Positions 11,750 through 21,019 of a stretch of 64,000 nucleotides of DNA are shown here, piece by piece; positions within the stretch are counted from its first letter, which is position 1, and every line of letters begins with the position of its first letter. Made by a program: the position numbers and the translations under genes. The notes beneath the pieces were generated by a model. It did no database searches. It was not told the DNA's origin and saw only the letters and a program-made list of their open reading frames with translations. The stretch is from Mimachlamys varia (lineage: Eukaryota; Mollusca; Bivalvia; Pectinida; Pectinidae): positions 29,635,001 through 29,699,000 of the forward strand of contig OX392538.1 in NCBI GenBank assembly GCA_947623455.1, in the 5' to 3' direction.

Positions 11750-11937
11750 GATATATTGATCTAAGAACGGGTTCGTTTGAGTGTTGTATACACTCTAACT
11801 AAAATTGGGGAACACAACATTTTGTAGGATGCAGACTGAACTTGATATATTGATCTAAGAACGGGTTCGTTTGAGTGTTGTATACACTCAAACTAAGATT
11901 GGGAACACAACTCTTTGTAGGATGCAGACTGAACTTG
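11750..11937 (+). repeat. Tandem duplication, two ~92-bp units
   Basis: The unit begins 'gatatattgatctaagaacg', contains the small palindrome 'gagtgttgtatacactc' and ends 'ggatgcagactgaactt'. It occurs twice back to back with few differences. The minus-strand 76-aa frame across it is an effect of the repeat. Confidence 0.75.
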
Positions 11938-11939
11938 CC

Positions 11940-12879
11940 AAGTGTATAAACAAAAATCAACAACCGAAATGAATAATAATACACCAAACCCAAGCTTTTC
12001 TTAACATAAATGACACACAACATTATCATTTTCCTCCAATTCCGTCAGTAGTCTATGGTCCTTCTAATATCGATTTTTGTTACTCTCTTGAAAATTACCA
12101 CATGTATTATTCGAAAATCCAATACATTGTTTACTAATTAAGGATTTCCACATAGTCGGACTTACCCAGTATTCAATATGGCTATCATTGAGTTTGAGAG
12201 ACATGAAATGTTATTGTTATCTGTCTGACGGGCGGCCATCTTGTATTCTGAGAAATAATTTATACAATGTAGTTACTATTTCTTGACGTGTGGTCGATCA
12301 AATTCCATATGAATGTTTACATTGGTCTCTAGGTTTTAATTTTCTCATTTTTAGAAAATAATTTTGCCGTCAGGAAGCCCTCTTGTATTTTGAAAGTAGT
12401 AGTTTGTTATCGCTATTTTCTGACATATATTTGATGGACGCTTGTACATTGTCGCCTTTTCCATATGATCAGAAAAAAATATTGCTCACTTGCAGCTTTC
12501 CTTAATTTGACAGTCAAAGACGAATATAACGATTTTATTAGAGGAATGATCAAATCTCATATCATCATGAGTAAATAAGAAAAAAACAGAAAGAATGGAA
12601 AAGATTTAATTTGTAAAGAACATATGCATAACATCAAGCATGGATGCCAATTAAGACCCTATTGAATTTATTACAAAAACACAATATCTCTATCAATCTA
12701 TACATGACATTTCTTCCTAACACGAGCTTGCGGTTAATTTTAATGGGACAAGTTTCAAATTTGTATCAATGAAGAATGTCCGAACTTTGTACAATTTGAA
12801 ACGGTCTTTATTAGACAGCTAGACAGCTAATTTATGATTAAATTAAGAAAAAAACAACTTAGTCTTAACCTAATAATTA
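11940..12879. other. Intergenic stretch, nothing recognised
   Basis: No domain-bearing open frame, RNA gene or clear repeat boundary was found between the 92-bp tandem duplication and the reverse R2 copy. Confidence 0.45.
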
Positions 12880-13114
12880 GAGAACACCAAAACGTCAACA
12901 AAATTATAATCCGAAACTCAAAATCGATTAAACTAGAGGCAGAATATGAACAAATGATATACGTAAACGGAAACTTTCGTAATCGTACAAGAGAATAAGA
13001 CAAGGTGTTCCGAAAGAGTTAGCGTCTTCTGCTTCATCGACGACTCCCGTCATGTAAATCTTTGTCACATCCAAGTAAACATCAAGTTCTCAAAATGAGA
13101 ACCGAGTATCATTG
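12880..13114 (-). repeat. Retroposon family R2, near full-length copy on the minus strand
   Basis: Read on the minus strand it starts 'caatgatactcggttctc', continues through 'acaaagatttacatg', 'gcagaagacgc' and 'cggaacacctt', and ends 'gttctctaattatt'. It aligns along its whole length with 36068-36312. The 5' end contains the hairpin GTTCTC-atttt-GAGAAC. About 235 bp, so SINE-sized. Confidence 0.75.
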
Positions 13115-13930
13115 TACGTAATATCAAAGGTTTGCTCTCCGCCTCAGATAACATGTATAGTGGCTTTGAATAATTCGCTTAGATGACACTGATTTTAATC
13201 TGTCGATTATGACGTCCTTTAAGGCGCCATGTTGGGATACTTTATATCAGCGATTTGCACTCCTGCTCAGATAACATGTTTAAGGGCTTTAAGTCGATAG
13301 CTTAGATGACTAATTTAAATCAAAGTCTTCCTGTAAATAAACACATACCAACAAAGGGAGAACGTTTATCGACCATATTAAAAAAAATAGACACCGGCAA
13401 GAATATAGATCATCCTAAATGTAATTATAAGCAATGAACTGTTACAAGATGTAGAATACAGTCGATATGGATCGATTTGGGTACCAGATAAATAATCATG
13501 GCGCTCTAACGGCCTAACTGGCGACTTTCTATTTATCTCGATATTTAGAGCAAGGAAGTTGTATGGAATTACAAAACTTGTTAATGAGAGTTTATACAGG
13601 TAGGCAAGCATATTATTATAAAAAAAGTAGATATATTTTCATTTACATTGCATCAGTGTCAATTAATTGAAGTGTTTCGATCGTTTTTGCCTTATTGAAA
13701 AGAATTATGCACGCATGTTAAGGTGATTGGTTTGTCAGATGTAATGACAAATGAGCTTTTCGTTGTTCATCAAACTTCAAATCATAAGAAAAGAATTTGT
13801 TACACTAAAAACTTGAAGATAAATATTTTTCACAACCTTATATCTAAAACCACAGACATGTAATTGTTATAGATGCATCTAAAGTAGAACTACATAAAAG
13901 CTTACGAAGCTAGTTTATGTTTGTAGCAGA
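13115..13930. other. Upstream flank of the large gene
   Basis: Non-coding. The phrase 'cctcagataacatgt' recurs at about 13141 and 13267. The 77-aa minus-strand frame at 13378-13611 has no recognisable feature. Distal regulatory sequence could lie here, but nothing specific is visible. Confidence 0.4.
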
Positions 13931-13934
13931 TTGC

Positions 13935-14023
13935 CCAATCAGAATACAGTTGCTCAGAAAATAGGCGGAGCCTTGCAATGCAGAACGAACATCTGTTAGA
14001 GCCCCTCGCTTGCAGGTATAAAA
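13935..14023 (+). promoter_or_regulatory. Predicted core promoter: CCAAT box and TATA box
   Basis: A CCAAT motif at 13935-13939 (GCCCAATCAG) lies ~80 bp upstream of a consensus TATAAAA at 14017-14023. A GC-rich 'ggcggagcc' sits between them. Transcription would be expected to start about 14045-14055, giving a 5' leader of ~110-120 bases before the ATG at 14166. The spacing and match support a real RNA polymerase II promoter, but no transcript evidence is available. Confidence 0.65.
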
Positions 14024-14165
14024 GCGAACGACTTTGATCTGTTAACCGGAATTTTCCCAAATTGATATTTACTGTGCTTAAAACTTAAATTTTATCAAGT
14101 TTTGTTACAGTAATATTTACTACTATTGAAGAAATTTTAGTAATTCTATTTACCCTGAAGGGATA

Positions 14166-14257
14166 ATGGCTGGGCCATTAGGAACTATGGTGATATGGTT
14201 TATATTCTTGGGAACGACACACATCTGGAACTTGGCAAATTGTCAGGAACAAAATGG
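14166..14257 (+). CDS. Exon 1: signal peptide
   Basis: Starts at the ATG ~143 bp after the TATA box and encodes MAGPLGTMVIWFIFLGTTHI followed by WNLANCQEQNG. The hydrophobic VIWFIFLG core and a likely cleavage around NC|QEQ mark a secreted protein. It ends with a strong donor (GG|gtaagt) two bases into a Gly codon, completed by exon 2. An ATG eight codons in could also start translation but would shorten the signal peptide. Confidence 0.8.
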
Positions 14258-14680
14258 GTAAGTAAAACTGTTTTCACATCCCCATTGTTGATGAGAATGA
14301 ACTGCAACACTTTTAAAGGTATACGCCCATATCGTTCTGTTTTTATTAAAGGAAATGTGGTGCATTTCGATAATCAACGTCTTACATCAACGTTCAGTCA
14401 TAAGCAAAACATTAAAATGAATGAAATCAGCACATGTTTTATTGCTTATAATATTTTAAGAATCCTGAATAGTTACAGAATAAGGTTATTTATACCTTTT
14501 TTTTAAAATATCTAATGCGGTTTAACATAATCCGAAAAAAATATATGCTTTTCATGAAATTATAGTTTCTGCATTCTCTTTGGACATATAATTTGCTTTT
14601 AACCATTTAAACAATGGATAAAAAATATGTCAAATGCATGAATAAAGATAAAATAATAAAAATGTATAAACGTTTGGGTT

Positions 14681-14937
14681 GACGGGTAGTGCAGTGGATA
14701 GTACACTTGCCTTACACCTAGGCGGCCGGGGTTCGATTCCCCGACCGCACGTAAAAAGGTATGATGTCACCTGCCTGACCACGTAAGTTTTTTCTTGGTA
14801 CTCTGGTTTCCTCCCACAAAAAGACCACTTGCGCAAATTAATCCTAGACAACAAGAGTGATTCAAATAAGTTGGATAACTTGTTGAATAATTGATGTAAC
14901 ATATATGTAATCCATTTACTAAATAAAGTCTATATAC
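14681..14937 (+). mobile_element. tRNA-derived SINE in intron 1
   Basis: The 5' head has RNA polymerase III promoter boxes: A box TAGTGCAGTGG (14687-14697) and B box GGTTCGATTCC (14730-14740), with a TTACACC anticodon-loop-like segment suggestive of tRNA-Val. The body has 'ggtactctggtttcctccc', a domain shared by several metazoan SINE families, and the tail ends 'taaataaagt'. A partial tail-only copy lies at 44045-44200. I regard it as a molluscan V-SINE-type element; the family name is not certain. It is not a functional tRNA gene. Confidence 0.8.
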
Positions 14938-15379
14938 ATATTTTTGTAATACAAATGTAAAAACAGAGCGAATCCAATGAAAATAATCAACTGTTTGAAA
15001 TAGATGCTTGAAACCCTAAAACCGGTATCTTCATTTAGATTTAGAAAACATAAAGTCGCTAAGATCATATTATGATTGTTTCTCTCGGGCAACATGAACA
15101 AATTAAACGGTACTAAATAAGCAAGCGATCTTACTACATTTTTCAAGCTAAAAAGACTCTGTTAAATTACGTTCAAATAAAATACAAATATACTGACTTG
15201 GCCAATATTAAGACTTTCAGATTAATATCACCGAGGTCTTAATCACTTTCTAGAAGTCCATAGCTAATGCTATAATTGTTTTTGTATTTTCGCTGAACCA
15301 ATACTCTTTTACAAGATCATGCTATTGACTTATGCCGTATCCAGGTAATTAATAGATATACCTGTCTTTGGTGTATTAC

Positions 15380-15600
15380 TATACTCCCCTCAGCGAAGTA
15401 AGAGGGTATACTGGAACTGTCCTGTCGGTCTTTATGTCTGGATGGTGTCAGTTGTAACTTATCCATATATCCCAATCTAACAGACGGATGTTGAAGAAAT
15501 TTTATGAACATTATATCATGTAGTTGTGCATCGGTACCTTGATGTTTAAATTTCAACCTTTTTTAAGCGAGTCACGGCCCTTTATTCTACAGAACGTGTC
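15380..15600 (+). repeat. Hairpin-led dispersed repeat
   Basis: Starts with the hairpin TATACTCCCCTC...GAGGGTATA (15380-15410) followed by 'ctggaactgtcctgtcggtc'. Same design as the elements at 16556 and 59658: terminal hairpin, then a GTC-type simple sequence, then a non-coding body. Right boundary uncertain. Confidence 0.55.
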
Positions 15601-15845
15601 CGGAAAAATTTACATAAATTAATGTATTTTTGCATCGGCATTTTAGTTTAAGATAACTCTTTATGCTAACTTTCAAGTCAAAATATCTCCAACGAGTTCC
15701 TTAATCTGTATGTTATCCTGTAGTTCAATGAAACTAAATATTGTATAAAATACCAACATATGCAGAGGGTATTAGTTCTCTTACGGATGTCAGTTCTTGT
15801 TTGCTCGCCATGATAAACGAGATGCTGTGTGCTGACGTGAACTCT

Positions 15846-15858
15846 CCCCCCCCCCCCA
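15846..15858 (+). repeat. Short poly-C tract
   Basis: Run of C in intron 1. Other C/G runs occur at about 39150-39172, 45978-46003, 56591-56607 and 60139-60154. They are prone to sequencing or length error. Confidence 0.8.
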
Positions 15859-16131
15859 ACAAAAAAATAAAATAAACTAACTCATTTACATGAGTAGGTA
15901 AATAAACCAATAACGAAACTTCCGTCGCTTAATTAGCGTTTTATATTGATATTGATATACACTTTTGAATTCAGCAATTAAAACAAATTTCTTTTGTTGG
16001 CCATCGTATAAAGTTCTATTGTAACGTAGGATGATACCACATTTCAAATTAACTTTGCTGCAGTGAATGTGTAACATTGTTATATTTTCTTTTTAATGGC
16101 AGTTTTATATACCACTTTAATCAATTTCTAT

Positions 16132-16520
16132 ACTGCAAAACCTTACATCTTCACTGCAAAATCGTGTATATTCACTGCAAAATCGGATATTTGCACTGCA
16201 AAATCTGATATTTTCACTACAAAACCGTATATCTTCACTGCAAAATCGTTTATCTTCACTGCAAAATCTTATATTTTCACTGTAAATCTTATATTTTCAC
16301 TGCAAAACCTTATATCTTCATTGCAAAACCTGATATATTCATTGCAAAATCTGATATTTTCACTGCGAAATCGTATATCTTCACTGCAACATCGTATATC
16401 TTCACTGTCGAATCTGATATTTTCACTGCAAATCTGATATTTTCACTGCAAAATCTAATACTAATATTTTGACGACAAACACTTATATCATCACTGCAAA
16501 ATCGTATATTTTCACTGCTA
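16132..16520 (+). repeat. 21-bp minisatellite, about 18 units
   Basis: The unit is approximately ACTGCAAAATCGTATATTTTC, tandemly repeated with scattered changes and two 20-bp units. As 21 is a multiple of three, open frames of 113 aa (+) and 71 aa (-) arise passively; they are not genes. Lies in intron 1. Confidence 0.9.
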
Positions 16521-16555
16521 ATCACTGTAGTGAAAATATAAGTTTAATAATTTTT

Positions 16556-16604
16556 GTCTCGCCTCGACAATAGTCGAGAAAGCGAGACTTAAGTTTTTAC
16601 TTTT

Positions 16605-16664
<60 letters not shown>

Positions 16665-17308
16665 TCAACATTTGCGTTAAAGTCCACTTTTCACAGTGTT
16701 ATATTTATCCAATTAAATTGAAATTTGGTCACATTGTTCAAACCATCATACTATATACCTTACCTCAATTCAAATGAAATCGTGTCACAGGTTTTGTTTT
16801 TTTGGGGCAAAAACATGGGAATTTTGAGAATTTGCTTTAAAGTCCACTTTTTATATTGTTACAGATATCCGATTGAATTGAAACTTTATGTAGTAACTAA
16901 CATCACCATACTGAACATCTTAGTGAAATTTGGAGGAAATTTGTATACAGGTTTTGCTGTTTTGGGTCAAAAGCATTTGAATTTTGAGAATTTGCGTTAA
17001 AGTCCACTTTTTATAGTGTCACTGATATCTGATTCAATTGAAACTTACAGTAGTTACTGATATCATCATACTGAAGACCTTACTGAAGATTGGAGGAAAG
17101 TTTGGGGTAAAAACATGGGAATTTGGAGAATTTACGTTAGCATCCACTATTGATAGTGTTATTGATATGTAATTAAATTGAAACTTGACTATGTTACTGA
17201 TATAATTTTGCTGTATGTTTTTTGTCATACTAATTTTTACGTTTGGATTTAAATATTATCGGCAAAGCGGGAAAGGCGAGACATTCAATTACGCGTAATT
17301 CTTGTTTA
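16556..17308 (+). mobile_element. Hairpin-led composite repeat with CGG run and ~155-bp units
   Basis: Begins with the hairpin GTCTCGC...GCGAGAC (16556-16588), then a pure (CGG)~20 tract at 16605-16664, then about four units of ~155 bp, each starting near 'tttgcgttaaagtccactt' (about 16672, 16830, 16990 and a degenerate one at 17130). The right end is 'ggcgagacattcaattacgcgtaattcttgttt'. No protein is encoded. A degenerate relative lies at 38690-38800. The architecture matches a class of non-autonomous repeats I know from bivalves. Confidence 0.75.
16605..16664 (+). repeat. (CGG)n microsatellite
   Basis: About 20 uninterrupted CGG triplets inside the composite repeat. Likely length-polymorphic. 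Confidence 0.95.
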
Positions 17309-17355
17309 TATTTCACTACAGTAAAATGTAATAATATTAATTATTGACATTTTAG

Positions 17356-17513
17356 AGCTCATATTTGTGACGTCGAGGAAACAAGAGAAATCGAGGAAAG
17401 AGACCTATGTAGTTCCTACGTCGATCTAGTATTCAGTGACCGAGGATTAGATCTTGATGTGGATAAAAGTTTCAGTGCCGAACTAAAGCCTAAGATGAAA
17501 CAAATCGTCACAG
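17356..17513 (+). CDS. Exon 2: EMI-like domain, first half
   Basis: Acceptor 'tttag', donor ACAG|gtaata. Encodes HICDVEETREIEERDLCSSY and a charged stretch ending KMKQIVTG. The spaced cysteines followed downstream by CCPGW fit an EMI-type N-terminal module, which mediates oligomerisation in EMILINs, multimerin and SCO-spondin. The match is weaker than for the D domains. Confidence 0.75.
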
Positions 17514-18094
17514 GTAATATTACATGAACATGTAACTTAATAATTAAAAGTAATTTCGAGTGATATTGTAGAACATGTTGTTTGTTCGGAAAATGATTTT
17601 CTTCATGAAACAAATCTAGAAGTAATGGACTAGAGTCGACGGGTTTGCAAAACTTAAAATCTGCATGACATTTTCCGATCTTTAAAGCAATGTTTTGAAT
17701 ATATATCTAACAATATAGATCACAATATCTGAGATACTTATGATTTGAATGTAAATAGTCGAGAAATATGTTTGAAAATGCGTATTTTCAATTTCATTCA
17801 GGCATTTTATACTAACTTAACATGAATTTTTTTCGTATATTGTTATTTATATATATGTTTATTTTTCTCGCATTTATGTTTATTTATTTGAATGGTTCAA
17901 TTTTCTAAAGTTATGACTTTAATAAGCACTACTTATTAGTTCCATTATGTTACAACACATATGATATCTTGTATTTTTATTCGCTGGCCAATAGTTTAAC
18001 AGGTATTCAAATTTCGCTTCATATACTTCTTGTCAGCTAGCAGCTTGACTCATTTGTACAAACATTTTATACATACATATATTTGTTTTCCAAG

Positions 18095-18137
18095 GTTCCG
18101 ATCCAAATTACCTTGACATGATGTGCACTTATATGCG
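18095..18137 (+). CDS. Exon 3: EMI-like domain, middle
   Basis: A 43-bp exon between 'ttttccaag' and CG|gtaagt. Encodes SDPNYLDMMCTYMR. The reading frame joins exons 2 and 4 exactly (phase 1 in, phase 2 out), which is the main support for so small an exon. Confidence 0.7.
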
Positions 18138-18362
18138 GTAAGTTCATTTTCCTTATAATCAAACAGTTTACCCTTTATTCTTGGTAGAACCGTTATATTT
18201 TTAACAAAGCTGCAAACAACATACGTACATTTTAAGTGTTATTTTTTTTATAGAAGGATGACTAGAATTATAACTAAAAAGAAACATACACTTTTGACCG
18301 AGTGAAAGAGCTTTGAAATTCTTGAAAGAAGCGACGTTTTAATTCGATGCAAATTTAAATTT

Positions 18363-18515
18363 AAGGAATGACCACAATGTTTTGGGGTTATACGGTACAT
18401 ACCGAAAAATTGTGTGAACTTTGCATAAATCAGCGAAGCGGCTTATGCAAAAAGTGCATACAGTTTTTTTTCGGTATGAACCGTTTAACCCGCAAAAACA
18501 TCGTGGTCATTCCTT
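18363..18515. mobile_element. Long fold-back element, intron 3
   Basis: AAGGAATGACCACAATGTTTT at the left is inverted at the right (...CATCGTGGTCATTCCTT), and pairing continues through 'cggtacataccgaaaaa'/'ttttttcggtatgaaccg' and 'ttgcataa'/'ttatgcaa' almost to the centre ('cagcgaagcgg'). Arms are ~70 bp, so it can form a near-continuous hairpin. The 85-aa frame running through it is incidental. Confidence 0.8.
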
Positions 18516-18639
18516 ATAATTTCGTTTTTAAAGATAGATATGTAAGACATAGCGGCAATAATTTGGTATTTATTTTGACCAAAATCGAATTGTTTTGCAA
18601 AAAACACAACCATGTGGACCTCTAAACAATTTCAACCAA

Positions 18640-19219
18640 TCAGCAAATTAATAAAAAATACCGCGCCAAACATGGCACTATATGACGTCATCACTTTTTG
18701 CGTTGTTTGGTTGTCATACTATATAACATGAAAAAGTTATACATTGGGGGAATAAGCTTGAATTGAAAAAGTTTAAGTAGCGTTAAAAGTATATCTATTC
18801 CTAAAATGCCTAGCTCTAACTTTATACCCAGGGAATGAATTGAATTGCATTTTTTTACACATTGCTTTACTTCATATCATACAGATTTACGCGTAGCTTG
18901 TTCAATATTAAAGCAGGTATTGGATCATTCTGAATAACATTCGATATTTTGATTGTGTGATATGTCAATTTCATCAAGTGATACGTTTTCTACTTTCTTT
19001 GATTATTTATAATCTTTTTAGCTTGTTTGGTCTTATTTTTAATATCTGAATCGTTAACTGTATGACTTTTGTGTTGGTTTGAAAAAATTTACGTTGGAAA
19101 AAATTTACAGTTGTAAGGCCATTATGCATGTTCTGTATACGGATAGTACGTCTTTTCCCTGCCTCACGTCATCTGTATTCAAAATGTAACGAAATCTTTG
19201 CTTTTATTTTCTTATTCAG
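18640..19219. other. Intron 3, remainder
   Basis: Non-coding, AT-rich. One CRE-like TGACGTCA lies near 18692. Nothing else recognised. Confidence 0.45.
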
Positions 19220-19284
19220 GAAAGAGCGTGTAAAGGTGAAAAAGTGTTGCCCGGGTTGGATCCCTGAAGGCATATGCAATATCC
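19220..19284 (+). CDS. Exon 4: EMI-like domain, CCPGW end
   Basis: Acceptor 'ttattcag', donor ATCC|gtaagt. Encodes KERVKVKKCCPGWIPEGICN. The CCPGW motif followed by a Gly and a Cys is the hallmark C-terminal end of EMI domains. Phase 2 in, phase 1 out. Confidence 0.8.
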
Positions 19285-19374
19285 GTAAGTATTCCATATC
19301 AAAAGAGAAAAGTGGTAGATACTTCTCCCAGTTTGGCATTCAGTATTATGGCAGTTAAACGACTGGCTTAAGGC

Positions 19375-19500
19375 TTGTCAGTTTAATGTGACCGGGTGGG
19401 ATGTTCTACTTGGGGCCTTCGACTGTTTACTTCAGTGTTGTAGCACATTAAATCGACAAAAGTTCCGGATTAGCGCAAAGATCTATTACACTATCGTAAA
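19375..19500 (+). repeat. Repeat family R1 fragment
   Basis: 'gtgaccgggtgggatgttctac...cttcagtgttgtagcaca' aligns with 28188-28255 of the longest R1 copy. Divergent and truncated. Confidence 0.65.
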
Positions 19501-19824
19501 ATTGCCTCCCGAATAATTACGCTTTAAATACATTTAAGCAGTTCAATACTTATATTTACCATTTTAAGAAGCTTCATGGCCTTATAAATGCCAACTAAAA
19601 TTTGTAGAGGATATATAGTGGCAATGCCATTCAATTGTAAATATATACGCATAGCATACAAAAGGATGATTTCATTAAATTACCTCAGCTGTAAACAGAT
19701 ATAAAACACAATCTAGCCACAACAATTCAGGCAGCTAAGGTCAATTGTTCAACTGGGGGAAACCGTATTTGTCGTATGACTGGACATGACATGTAGCTAA
19801 TCTTGATTTGAATCAAATGTTATA

Positions 19825-19973
19825 TACAGTAGAAACTCGTTATCTCGAAGAACCCGTGTAATTCGAAGTTTTTTGTCGGTGCCGGCCAAGCTTACACTAG
19901 CAATTAAAATCGAAAATCTCAGTTAAGTCGAAGTTTTCCCATGGCCCTGTCAGTTTTGAGAGTTTTGACTGTA
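19825..19973. mobile_element. pogo/Tigger-like MITE
   Basis: The ends TACAGTAGAAACTCG and GAGTTTTGACTGTA are inverted repeats of the CAGT(C/A)(A/G)AACTCG type bounded by TA, as in pogo-group Tc1/mariner elements. The 149-bp interior contains several 'tcgaag' phrases and no transposase. Confidence 0.7.
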
Positions 19974-19999
19974 CATGTATAACAAACAAAACTAAGAGG

Positions 20000-20345
20000 C
20001 CTACATAGACATACGACAGCCTCCCAAATACACACATACTGAACATACTACAATCTTGAGAACATAGATTTGAATCGACGACAGTGCAATTTACATATTT
20101 TATAGACACAGACGTGTGTTAAAGAGCCCGTAATATAGATATAACGACTAAACCCATCGTTTCTGCCTTGACTCGACGATATCAATGCGGAGCTCACCTA
20201 GACGTCAGGGACTATCTTGGTGAGCTGTTAGTATTGTAGACATACAATATTGAACATACCACAACTTCTAATACACACACTGGAGACCGTCCTTGAATGA
20301 TCTTAGCAGTTAAAAGGACGTAAAAACAAACCAAATCAGTACAAG
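20000..20345 (+). repeat. Repeat family R1 fragments
   Basis: 'cagcctcccaaatacacac...' at ~20018 and 'ggagaccgtccttgaatgat...aaaacaaaccaaa' at ~20282-20335 match the 3' portion of R1 (28300-28415). Disrupted by intervening sequence. Confidence 0.6.
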
Positions 20346-20532
20346 TCAGTTTTTCATAGCCCAATATTTGCAGATGTTTTGAAAAGTTTATTATCCTCTT
20401 TGTAGGTTTAAAAAAACAACTTCATGTTACTCCCTTCTATTTGATTCACAGTTTGATTAAATAAAAACATTTTTGGCCGAAGCAATTTTCAAATTAGCAT
20501 TTAATTATAAAGATCATCGTATAATTTTTCAG

Positions 20533-20637
20533 CTACATGTAAGTTCCCATGTGAAAACGGCGGACAATGCACAGATGTTGACGTGTGTACTTGCACCGAG
20601 GGTTGGAGCGGATATCTGTGTCAGGACGAGAAGCTGA
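20533..20637 (+). CDS. Exon 5: EGF-like domain
   Basis: Encodes TCKFPCENGGQC followed by CTCTEGWSGYLCQ, giving six cysteines in the order and spacing of an EGF domain with a G-[WYF]-x-G-x-x-C end. There is no calcium-binding N-terminal D-x-D/N-E signature. It lies directly after the EMI-like domain, as in several EMI/EGF secreted proteins. Ends CTGA|gtacgt in phase 1. Confidence 0.85.
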   Translation, partial: LHVSSHVKTADNAQMLTCVLAPRVGADICVRTRS

Positions 20638-20756
20638 GTACGTATTACATGTTGTACCGACACGTTTTAATCCAGATTTTAAAAAAATAATTTTTATGTT
20701 GCTTGAAAGAGGCAAGTTGATTGACTAAGAAATTTGTGTTATCAAATCACAACGGA

Positions 20757-20830
20757 AAAAATGACGTCACCATTTGTAACGTCATTTTTGATTTGCTGAT
20801 AAAACAGCGTTATGATGACCGAGTAAAAAA
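20757..20830 (+). repeat. Dispersed repeat R3, second copy
   Basis: 'aaaatgacgtcaccatttgtaacgtcatttttgatttgctg' matches 10545-10600. Includes a TGACGTCA octamer. Confidence 0.6.
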
Positions 20831-21019
20831 AAGTTTGCAATGCATCACAGCATTAGACAATTCATAAGAAATGTTGAATAGGAACAAGCTAATTGCACAA
20901 CAGTGCATGTTATGATCAGACAATCTACAAGTAATAAGAACAGGCTAACAACAGAGTAATAGAAGGAGAAATACATGAACAATAGGGCAGTGTTAAATAA
21001 AGTGAACCCTGTCATACAG

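Noticed and set aside
14195..14506. 103-aa frame overlapping exon 1
   Set aside because: It is the shifted frame of exon 1 running into intron 1. The signal-peptide frame starting at 14166 fits the downstream exons.
14681..14752. Candidate functional tRNA-Val gene
   Set aside because: It is the head of a SINE: the cloverleaf is imperfect and the sequence continues into a SINE body with a second copy of the body at 44045.
16096..16525. 113-aa and 71-aa frames with a repeated FTAKS-type motif
   Set aside because: A 21-bp minisatellite keeps frames open on both strands by chance; no other coding support.
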